Below are positions 22,565-32,406 of a DNA stretch of 64,000 nt, one piece after another (the stretch's first letter is position 1; every line of letters begins with the position of its first letter). This DNA is from Gremmenia infestans (taxonomy: Eukaryota; Ascomycota; Leotiomycetes; Helotiales; Hamatocanthoscyphaceae): positions 3,844,001 through 3,908,000 of the forward strand of contig JAFEVB010000002.1 of the NCBI GenBank assembly GCA_032629725.1, written 5' to 3'. A program made the translations under genes and the position numbers. The notes below the pieces were generated by a model, which worked only from the letters and a program-made list of their open reading frames with translations, was not told the DNA's origin and searched no databases.

Positions 22565-25500
22565 ATGACGCGACCAGAGATTATACGCGCAGGTAAATAT
22601 ACTTGGACATTGAACCAATCTTCCTAGACTGAATTGCTAATTGTCGTAGACTCGATTGATCTGCAAGATCAAAATGCCCCCTCCGCGCAGGAACACCTAC
22701 GAGCCAATCCAAATCCTTTAGGTGGTGGCCATGCAGCTCATCAAGCAGAGACATTGCGCGAAGTAGCAGCGGAGACAGCAGATCAGAAGCACCGAAGCCC
22801 CAGGGTATCGAAGGAATGGACCAATAGCGAGGTGCAGCAATTAGAACAATACGGGGACGATGAATTGGCTGCAGGCGTTACCTCCAAGTTGAACGAGTCC
22901 AATCTTCAGCAGCAAGATGACTTAGCAATTGCACAGAATGGCGGTATGACAGGGTCGACTGCTGAAGATGCAGAAATGGCAGATGCCGAGGGCGACGATG
23001 ATATGGATGATGATGATATGATGGACAAGATCTCAAGCTCTCCGTCAATCGACGATGGTGGGTGGCCCCTTCTCGCGCGAACACTCCAACTCCAACAAAG
23101 TCTCGATCGTTTCTACAAGCGTGCGTTGAAAGTTCATCACCATTTGTGGAGACTCCTGAGCAGTTCCCCATACAGCTATGGCTCCCGCCGCGCGACACTA
23201 GCCTGACTCAAGGTAGTCAGGCCCTGCATACTCATCATCTTCTACTTCTAGGTAAGTATCTGGACGACGACACAGCCGATATCAGATTCAACGACGCTTC
23301 ACAGTATCCGGATCCCTTCATCACCCCCGATTCCTCGTTTGATCTGGCCTACTACTCCGAGGGACCTTGTGACAGTGGCCTTGAATTCTCGTCTCATGTC
23401 TACGACATAGAGCCCCCCAAGGAACACCGTCAAAACCGCTTGAGTTGCCAGAGCCAAGAGGGTGTCGAAGATCAGGGCCAACCGACAATACCATACGAAG
23501 ACGGGTTGACTTTCCCTTACGAGGAGGACTCTGAAGAAGATGATGATTATGAAATTCCTGATTTGACTGACTCTAGACTTATTGACTCGGGATGGGGTGG
23601 AGAATGCTTACAATTTTCAGAGGACATCGATTTCGAATTCGTTTACGCGCTCCACACATTCGTTGCGACGGTCGAGGGACAAGCAAATGCTACAAAGGGC
23701 GATACGATGGTGCTTCTAGACGATAGCAACAGCTATTGGTGGCTTGTGAGGGTGGTGAAGGACAGCAGTATTGGTGCGTCAAATTGTGGAATCCCTCAAA
23801 TCGCAGCAACCTAATGAACTTTTGTAGGATACTTACCAGCAGAACACATCGAAACACCAACAGAACGATTAGCACGTTTGAATAAACATAGGAACATTGA
23901 TGTATGTTAATTTGCTGCTTGTGTCGCGATCTGAAACTAATTCTCACAGCTCACATCTACGATGCTGGGAGACCAAGCCGACAAGCCTAAAAATCCACTG
24001 AAAAAGGCCATCAAGAGAAGAAACGCCAAGACTGTCACATTCACGGCACCTACCTATGTAGAAGCCTCAGATATCGATTACTCAACTGACGAAGAAGACG
24101 GAGAAGATAACTACTTCGCTCAAAACGGTCAACAGGAACATGACGAAGAGAAGCGAGATTTAGAAGAGGAACAAGACGAAATCACAGCAATCGAACCTTT
24201 GAAGCCACGCGCTGAACTCCGAGAAGTTAAAACTGACTCAGACGATCCTGAGACTGCACGTGCAGACCAGGCTGCTGATGGTGCTCTGGATGGCATGCGT
24301 ACCAGCGATGAAATCTTTGATGCAAATGGAAAACCGGAGAGCAAATCCAGAAATGGCACAGTGAGAAACACCGATTCGTTCTTCAAGGATGATTCGGTAG
24401 AGACGAGAAAAATAACACTTACGCCGAATTTGCTTCGTGACGATTCCAGTACATCAACAGTGCGAACGTCTAATGATTCTAAGGAGTTGAAATCGCGGCC
24501 TAGTCTGGACAAGCTAGAAAAGGACTCTAGCGCGGACAAGGTCAAAGACAAGAAGGACAAGAAGGAGAAGAAAGAGAAAGAAAAGAAACCTGGCATGCTC
24601 AGCGGTCTGTTCAAACGGAAGGAAAGGAAGTCAAAAACTTCCATCGATGAGGAAGTTGACGAATTGATGGCCAGTAAACGGTCGGGAGAGAACCTACGAG
24701 GATCTCCTGTTCCAAGCAAAGACTCAGATGATGTAGTCTCTATCGAGGAGCCGAGCCAAGCGCCCGAAGCACAAAGGAACCATAGTAAGCTGCAAAAGCA
24801 ACCGCGGGTGGAAATGTCGCCAAATAGGAAAGCAGGCCCCGGGAAAGAGCCACGGGCTATGGAGCCGCAACAAGCTCCTGCACCCGATCGAGCACCGCCT
24901 GCTGAATCTGTCGAAGCCCCTTCAATGCGGCTGGTACAAGCTGAACCGGCTGCAGCGCCCAAACAGCAAGTTCGCATGATAACTCCCGAACTCAACAGGA
25001 GTCCTGCGCCTATCCTTGCAGCGCCCAAGGAGCAGAAAGCCCCGAGCACCATCTCAAAGATGCTTAGGTCCGCAAGTTCAAGTAATTCGGAGCCTAAACC
25101 TATCAAAGCGAAGAAGGCCAAATCTCGTGTTGAATTAGATGATTTCGACTCATCAACAGAAGATTCGGCTACTGAGGAACCTGCATCCGCACCGAGCAGA
25201 CAAGCTCCCCAGCGTCCAATTCCAGGCAGCTTCCCGGATAGTTACATATCAACTCCCGCGAGTGAGAGACCTGATCCAGTGGAAGAGAGGTTATCAGAGT
25301 CGCCTGTACAGGTGTCACCGATTACACCAGTACAATCATATCCACCGCCTCTTATGGTCGATACCTCGAGTCAAGAGGAGGCATCGTCACCACAGTCTTC
25401 GCCTTCGCCAGAGCTCATTGATGCCGATGATGCCCAGGAAAAAAAGGGTGGGAGCTCTACAACCTCCGCATCAACTTCAACGTGGAGTGATGCACACCTT

Positions 25501-25766
25501 CGAACCTTCTTTGACGACGACGCGGATATCAAAGATCTGCTGGTTGTCGTATATGACAAGTCAGGTGTGGTCCCTGCTGGTCCAGATCATCCAATTACTG
25601 GAAATCTATTCAGAGATGAGAACGCCAAGTTGGCGGATATAACAAACGTGAGTTCTGCCTATTGTAGCGCGTTAGGTATTATGCTAATGTTGACCGATAG
25701 CGTCTGGATGGTATGCTTGGGGACTGGTTGGCCCGCAAGATGAGGGCTCAGGGCTCGTCAAGGTAG
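22565..25766 (+). CDS. tea4: SH3-domain polarity protein, Tea4/Bud14-like, with PP1-docking motif
   Basis: Proposed exons are 22565..22592, 22650..23057, 23120..23773, 23828..23901, 23950..25647 and 25701..25766, giving 975 residues. The SH3 domain (about 316-380) runs DFEFVYALHTF ... ATKGDTMVLLDDSNSYWWLVRV ... GYLPAEHIET, with the ALYDY-like start, WW and YLP hallmarks. Just after it is KTVTF (about 415-419), an RVxF-type docking site for protein phosphatase 1. In yeasts Tea4/Bud14 recruits PP1 to cell ends or the bud cortex. The middle is disordered and Lys/Glu/Pro-rich. A conserved C-terminal block (KDLLVVVYDKSGVVPAG ... LDGMLGDWLARKM) ends the protein. Intron 23058-23119 is uncertain: the reading frame must change near 23058, and a one-base assembly error would also explain it. 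The SH3 exons are secure. Confidence 0.85.
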
Positions 25767-26377
25767 AAGGTATTTCCATGGCAGAGGAATTGTAAATGAT
25801 GCAAATGATAATGAAGTTTGAAAGGGGCGTTCTTACTCTGTCTTACTTCTGGCGTACTGGTTTGAGGAGAAAGGGAGTCGATGGCTTGGAGTCCGTATAT
25901 ATACCATCGGGGATGTTTTAGGCTGCTGGACATTGTACATGTACATTCCTCTGAAGTTCACTTAGTAGTTGCCAGATTTTACTAGAGCTAGGCTTCCTCA
26001 TAGGAGCATTGGGCCTTGTCCAGACGTTCAGCGAGAAGTTTATTTACTCGTTAACTAAGCGTATGAAAAATGATAGTTTACATGGTTCCAAATTCAACAT
26101 CACCGTATACTGGCGACGAATGACTCTAAAATGGAGAAAAGAGGTTCTGGCCAATATACCCCTGTTGTTGAATACGGGGATGACCCCCGGTGTGGAGCCG
26201 CTGGGACCCATTTCAGCCTCATACCTCAGGAGTCAAAGACAAGCCAAGCCCAAGTCTCGCGAAGGGGTTGAACAAGCGTGGCGTGCAACATCCTGCGATC
26301 TGCATCATTCAGTGCAGGACTCGGATTTGGCACCTCATCCCTCACCTCAGCGCAATCCCATTCTTTCTTGCACCAGC
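25767..26377. other. Intergenic region between Tea4-like and STE50 genes
   Basis: This tandem intergenic stretch holds the first gene's 3' UTR and the STE50 promoter and 5' UTR. An open frame runs from 26009 into STE50 and lacks a good upstream ATG; it is probably untranslated. Confidence 0.6.
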
Positions 26378-27974
26378 ATGGCATTCGAGTCGGGCACTGC
26401 TTATGCTGAATCCGATGCGGACGACGAGTACGAGCGCAGCGTTCACGACAGCTCGCCCGTCCTGGCCACCGATTCCGAAGCCTCACCTACAGACTCGGAA
26501 GGGCTATCTTCGAACGAACACACACCCACCACATATGGCGCTCATAGCAGCGGGGACAGGTTGCCAGACACTATTATAACGGAGTGGACTGCCGACGAGT
26601 GCGCTGACTTTGTCGGCAGCCTGGGCTTGCGACAGTATGGGGACCAATTCTTAGGTATGCAGGACTGCCCTCGAGCGAATAGTTGGGCCAGGGCTGATAC
26701 AAAGCAGAAAACGAGATAGTTGGTGAGGCACTGGTAGCATTACAGCATGACGACCTGAAGCAGATGGGAGTTGCGAGTGTGGGCCATCGACTTACGATCC
26801 TGAAAAGTGTCTACGATATCAAGATCAAGCAGGATATACCCTTAGAGAGCGATCATTATGTTCCTTTATGTGAGTGTCTGCCTGGAATGAGGTATGCCTT
26901 CGGCCATTACTAATGCAATGGATAGCGGCAGATGCTGAGGCTCAATATGCGACGGCGACGCTCAAGGATATTAAGCATTTAGTAGAACAATTACGGTTAC
27001 GAGATGAAAGAATGGGCATGGCCGAGATGGAACTACGGAGGATAACTCAAGAGTATACCCGGCTAAGAGAAGATTTGCTACCTGTATTTCGAATGGCAAA
27101 AGAAGGACAACCGCTTCCCTATCCATCGACCGAATCGAATGGCCAAAACTCATACAACTACGATACCTCGAATGCAATTTCGCCGCCTGCACCTACCTCT
27201 TCATCAAATCAATCGGGGGGCTTGTCCAGAAAGGTTTCGACGAAAATGTATTTTGAGCCACCGAAAAATGCTTCTCCGACTTATAATTTCCCATCCGGCC
27301 AAGAGAGATCTTTAATGGAACAAACGCTGGATCCAGCCAATGCCGCAGAACGAGCTGTTGCGTCGTCTTCGTACCTAGCAGCATCTCAGCCTTCATTATC
27401 TCCCGGACATCCATCACCAAACCAACCGTCACCCACATCACCACCAACCCTCGGCGGCTCTACCCTTGCATCTCGATCTTATCGCTCAGACCTAGCCACT
27501 CCTGCTCGTAGTACTTTCCCAAGCGACGAGCAATACCAACCCTCCACATACTCCCGTGACAGCACAAAACCTGCGCCTTCACGGCGAGCCCCAACTCCCG
27601 CGCTCGACACACCCTCTAGTGGACGCGATGCCTCCGTGGAGATTTTCAAATCTTTCCGCGTCAGTATGGAAGATCCTTGCTACAAGGTCCTCCCTGCCGC
27701 TCTCAAAAAATACAATATCAACGCTCCCTGGGAACAGTACGCATTATATATCGTATATGGCGACAAAGAACGATGTCTGGGCATGGAAGAAAAGCCTCTT
27801 ATCCTATTCAAACAACTAGATAAAGAGGGCAAGAAGCCCATGTTCATGTTGCGAAAATTAGCTGCGGGTATGGAACAGCAGATACCTGATGGTCCTGGGA
27901 GCGCAGGGTTGGATAGGAATACTGGGCGCTCGCACCCAAATCAGTCTTATGATCCACCTGGCGGCATCATATGA
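26378..27974 (+). CDS. STE50: Ste50-type adaptor of the Ste11 MAPK cascade (SAM + RA domains)
   Basis: A 495-residue cytosolic adaptor. Exons are 26378..26654, 26708..26869 and 26926..27974; introns 26655-26707 and 26870-26925 have donors GTATGC and GTGAGT. The N-terminal SAM domain (about 67-130) is restored by the first splice: WTADECADFVGSLGL ... QFL joined to ENEIVGEALVALQHDDLK, then GHRLTILKSVY. A short helical segment (LKDIKHLVEQLRLRDERM) follows, then a Pro/Ser-rich linker. A C-terminal Ras-association domain (about 381-461) includes FKSFRVSMEDPCYKVLPAALKKYNI and a final PMFMLRKL strand. Known Ste50 proteins tether the MAPKKK Ste11 to Cdc42 and membrane sensors for osmotic, pheromone and filamentation signalling. 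The start was chosen as the first ATG of the SAM-containing frame that gives normal family length. Confidence 0.92.
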
Positions 27975-29254
27975 TTTGATCTACTGGTGACTTGATTTTT
28001 GAAAAGGGTTGCTCTTTTACGGAGTTTGTGTGCTGAATTATTGCATAGCGGAAGCGAGTCTAGACGGCATATATGTCTGCGGTCAAAATCTCTACGGTGT
28101 ATCTGTATTGGAAATTTGGGAGCACGAAATCCTTGGGCGGAGGAGCTTGTTGGGCGATATTATCTTTTTTAGTTGAATGCCTCGGGCTAGCTTAGGTTCT
28201 GGTCGAGGTATTAAGTTCTTTTATTGATGTGGTGGAAAAATTATTGCATGGTTGGCTACTTATTAGTTTCCTGATGTAGAAGTTTTGGGTATCATGTGTA
28301 GAGGGAGATGTGTGTGGGTAGCAAGCGGCATGATGTCGATGAAGCCAATGAATGATTCTGATTCCTGTTAAGTTACGTCGGGGCAAGTGAGAAGATCTCA
28401 ACGTGGGCAACTGAGTAGAAGAGGCTGCTAGCGCAGCACCGGAATCTCGAGCCAAGTCGAGGATATATGAATACCACATTTGCTATTGCATCTTTGAAAT
28501 CTTCTCCGGTCTTTGCTGCCTCGTTCTCTCCGCGGGAGAAAAAATTGTCCTAATAATGCACCAGAACTTGCCTATCTAACAGGACACTTTTCCCCTTCCA
28601 TTGCTCCCTCCCATGCTACCCTCGAAAGCCGTCCCAGCTTCATCAGAAATCTCAGAAGGCGATTGACGGAAACACACTTGCCAGGAAGTAATTGAGATGT
28701 AAATCTTGATTAGGTAGAGACGTGGAAGCGAAATATCATAGATAGATGGGGGAGAGGGAAGACAGTCTGGTATTATGATCTCGGTAAACATCATTCCCCC
28801 CCTTTCCACCACAACCACAAAGCCATCCCACTCTCAAAATCCTAATCCCTATCCCTAAATCCTTACAATAAAACTGCTAGTACTGTACTATTCTTCCTGA
28901 GTCACTCGCCGACAAAAGGTTTTGCAGATCATGTCCAGGTACTATGCATTCATGGGGTAAATACATAAACTCCGAAGTATATAGCTCAAATCCAACATAT
29001 CACCGAAACCCTCGTTCCTAACTTCCGGTCATGAATCTGCATACTTCTTATCCGTTCGCATGTTGTTCAACTGCTGATATCTAAAGTCCATGTAAAGTCC
29101 ATGTAAACTCCATGTAAATTCCATTCGAAATAAGTATTGATGAAAATGTCTCTTGATTTCCAAGTGATGTTATCTATCAATCCTACCTCAACAATCAATC
29201 TATCTAAGCTTTCATGTAAATAAGAACAAGATATTGAAGTCTGTTTTATTTGAA
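27975..29254. other. Intergenic region before the SDR gene
   Basis: It contains the STE50 3' UTR and the SDR promoter. A four-copy 11-bp tandem repeat lies at 29082-29125. No gene is visible. Confidence 0.65.
29082..29125. repeat. Four-copy 11-bp tandem repeat in the SDR promoter
   Basis: The unit TAAAGTCCATG occurs twice exactly, then as TAAACTCCATG and TAAATTCCATT, with an exact 11-bp period. It ends about 130 bp before the SDR start codon. Confidence 0.85.
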
Positions 29255-30351
29255 ATGGCATCTCTAACCCCCAAAGTCTGGCTCATAACAGGCTGCTCCA
29301 CAGGCCTCGGCGCCTCGCTCGCCGTGCACGCCCTCAAAGCAGGTCACACCGTCATCGCCACAGCGCGGAACCCGTCCTCAGCGCCCTCATACGCCCAAAT
29401 CACCTCCCTAGGCGGCAAATGGCTACCCCTAGATGTAGACGCGCCAATCGCAGGAGATATCGTGCAAGAAGCTGTGGACCTGGCCCGAGGCAGAATCGAT
29501 GTGCTGGTCAATAATGCCGGGTACTCCATCTTAGGAGCCATGGAGGATATCTCGTTCGTTCCCCACTCCCATGCTGTACTTGTATTGCCATTTCTGCCTT
29601 GGATACCGCACGTCTGTCTCATGCTGACTGATGACTTACTTTCTTTACCTACCTTAGGGATGAAGAAGCACACGCGCAGCTCGAAACTAATTTCTTTGGG
29701 CCCCTCCGCCTGATCCGCGCTGTGTTGCCAGTAATGCGCGAGCAGAAAGCCGGGACTATTGTGAACGTGAGCAGCGTAGCTGGAGTCGATAGCTTGCCCT
29801 CGAGTTCGTTGTATGCCGCAAGTAAATTTGCCTTGGAAGGTACGTACTCAATTACCGTACTATGCTTGTTCCGACTCCATTTCCACCTACTTCCACCTTC
29901 CCCATCATCAAAATTATATACTAGTTTTGTTTGCAACTAACATGGGAGCGTAAATCACACAGGTATGTCCGAAGGCCTCGCTCGCGAAGTCTCCCCCTTC
30001 GGAATCCGTGTCCTGATCGTCGAGCCCGGCGCCTTCCGCACTCAATTCCTGGCCTCGTTCCAATCCCCACGTTCTGGAATGAATGCAGCCTATGAGAACA
30101 CACCGACGGGCAACACGCTGAAATATTTGGCTGGTTTGGATGGGACGCAGAGAGGAGATGCGGAGAAAGGTGTAAGTGTGATTTTCGATGTTGTGATGAA
30201 GAGTGGAGTTGCGGCTGGGATAGGGGATAGGGAGGTGCTGAGGCTCCCGCTGGGAAGTGATTGTGTGGGCAGGTATGAGAAGAAGGTTGAGGCGATGAAA
30301 GCGGATCTCGAGGCTGTGAGGGGGTTTGTTACTAGTTTGGACATCGAGTGA
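29255..30351 (+). CDS. Short-chain dehydrogenase/reductase, classical type
   Basis: A 289-residue NAD(P)-dependent oxidoreductase. Exons are 29255..29553, 29658..29839 and 29963..30351. The introns, 29554-29657 and 29840-29962, are longer than most here. Rossmann motif TGCSTGLG lies at residues 12-19 and the structural NNAG at 86-89. The catalytic set is Ser139 (NVSSVAG), Tyr152 and Lys156 (YAASK). The second junction restores FALEG|MSEGLAREV, and PGAFRTQF follows the active site as usual in this family. The Arg of ATARNPSS after strand 2 suggests NADP(H) preference (inference). The overall pattern resembles fungal 'retinol dehydrogenase-like' SDRs of unknown substrate. No signal peptide or membrane anchor is seen, so it is likely cytosolic. 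It is convergent with the next small gene. Confidence 0.92.
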
Positions 30352-30553
30352 AGGAATAAGGGATGTTCAGTAGTCACCCCCCCCTTCCCGCTTTTGTGCG
30401 GATCGCTATCTTTGCCTCAAGGACTTCGTTGATGTGTAAGCTCTTCATGCTGTAGACAATAAGTCTGATCGAATCCATTGCAACCCATCTGGAGAGATCA
30501 ACGGTTACTTGCCATTCATACAGTCAACAGTAAACCGTGGTACATTACAGAGT

Positions 30554-31039
30554 TCAAACAGTCTTCACCTCCTTCTTCTTCATCTCCCTCCTCCTCCTAA
30601 CATCGTCCCTCATCTTCTCCGTAATATCCGGCGCCCCCAAACTTTCCATCGGTTCGTATTTGGTCCCCTCTGGCGCAACCCGCTCATAGATCCTCCTAAA
30701 AACATCCCCGCTCGTCTTATCCCGCCCTCCCATATCCGACAGGTGCAATTCCCTCAGCTTCTCCCCTATGCTAAACCAGAGCATCGCCTTCCTTCGCCTT
30801 TCTATCTTCTTTAAGATCTCGTCATCGATAGAGTCAAACACCTCGTCATCTTCGTCTTGGCCCGCCCCGTCGCGATATACGTTCATGTCGGCGTTCCACA
30901 GCCGCCAATTAGAATTGGGATCCGTGATGCCGTTGCCGCGGAGCTTGCAGACGTGGCAGGGCATGTTCCCGACTGTGCCCATGTATTTTGTGGATGAGGT
31001 TGGCTTTATGACGTTCAAGGTTTTGTGTTTGGCAGGCAT
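30554..31039 (-). CDS. Small hypothetical protein with CxxC
   Basis: A single-exon ATG-started frame of 161 residues that I do not recognise. It begins with a basic segment and a PCHVCKLRG motif (one CxxC pair), followed by an acidic stretch (DEDDEVFDSIDDEILKK). The rest is a charged, probably helical C-terminal half ending in a Lys/Arg-rich tail (MRDDVRRRREMKKKEVK). There is no membrane helix. Composition and codon regularity look coding, and the opposite strand offers nothing better. It is convergent with the SDR gene, with about 200 bp between the stop codons. Confidence 0.6.
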   Translation of the reverse strand: MPAKHKTLNVIKPTSSTKYMGTVGNMPCHVCKLRGNGITDPNSNWRLWNADMNVYRDGAGQDEDDEVFDSIDDEILKKIERRRKAMLWFSIGEKLRELHLSDMGGRDKTSGDVFRRIYERVAPEGTKYEPMESLGAPDITEKMRDDVRRRREMKKKEVKTV

Positions 31040-32406
31040 ATTGTAAATTCGTACTGCGGACGGTGGGTGGGATTTGGGGCCTTTAAGATGTTGAAGTTCT
31101 GTGGGAGTGTGGATGGTTTGCTTGGGTTTTGATTGTAAGATGAGAAATGTAGAAGTAATGAGAGTCGATTATAATAAAGAGATGGAGATGCTTTCATGTC
31201 ATTTTTAGTGGGGCATTGAGCATGCATCACCCCTGCCCTTCCCTGCAGCCTGCATCGTTTGAGTGCCGAAGCCGGTCCCGGTCCCATTTAATCTGACGCC
31301 GCAACCCCATATTGATCGTACTGCACATTTGGGAATAGCTTCGAAATTATACAATCACAGAAAAAGACAAAGCAAATCACGATCGTAGCCAGGTCTAGGT
31401 CGCGGGGATGAAGCAACTTCCTAGCTAGAGAACTATAGTTGCCCGGACTATTCTCATCTATATTTGACTATCCTGTCGTCTTAATTAAAGTCGCCAAAAT
31501 CATTGTTTTTCTTGAGAATACATAAGAAATCGGTGGTAAAAGTCGAAACAGGAAATCATTACGGAGTAAACAGGTCAAATGTCCTTTAACCCCCCTCCTT
31601 CCATAAACAAAATATAGGTATGTAAAAAACGGGCAGGACTAAACTACTAAACAAAGGCAAAAAAAGATATGTTGGTCAGGATACCCTCAAGCAAGCTCGA
31701 CGATGAATATTTTCGGAAACCTAAACCAGTACACCATTTGCACATTTGATGTATCTTGCATTCGGTTTATTTAATTATATATACCTACTACCCTAGGTAC
31801 CCTCGACCCGGAGGCTTGGTGAATGTAAATGTGAATATGAATGTGGAAGGAAAGCAATCCGCGGCGCTTATTGGCTGCCATCGATGGCAACTTTTTTGCG
31901 AAGTGCAACAAAACATTCAAGTTTCCTATTTGAGACGCTTATTGCACATAATTCCCTAGAATACAGTTTCCATCAGATTTTCATGTTTCGGTGACAGTCG
32001 AGTAAAAGGTGTACCGCGCGTTCATGATATTTAGGGCAATATTGTTTAATAGGGGTTCGCGTATATAGAAGTTGAGACAACATAGCTTCATCTATGATTA
32101 GATTTTCTTTTCAAATTGTTTTTATGTGATCTATGTTTGCGCGCGTGCATGTTTGCCTTGGCTGTTGGCCCTTTGAGACAAACTTACAGGACAAACCTGG
32201 GTTGCATCTATGTTATCAACATCTCTATACCAATTTCCGAGGACGTATTGCTCTCTTTTATCATCTCCCAAGTGCTTTCCATATCAAAGTTTACCAGATT
32301 CCTTTCCTTGTCGAACGTCACTGCTTCTACAGACGCCAAGATATCACACATCTTTACGCAGGTGATCACTAGGTCGTTGCTGGAGCAAGACATGAAGATA
32401 CCTATC
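31040..32406. other. Intergenic region, no gene seen
   Basis: It lies upstream of the small minus-strand gene and downstream of the GH36-like gene. The DNA is AT-rich at about 31400-32100. One TACGGAGTA nonamer lies at 31560-31568. No coding frame or RNA gene could be supported. Confidence 0.65.

Noticed and set aside
24129..25121. 330-residue minus-strand frame rich in Ser
   Set aside because: Antisense shadow of the large Tea4-like exon; no ATG-supported or domain-like content.
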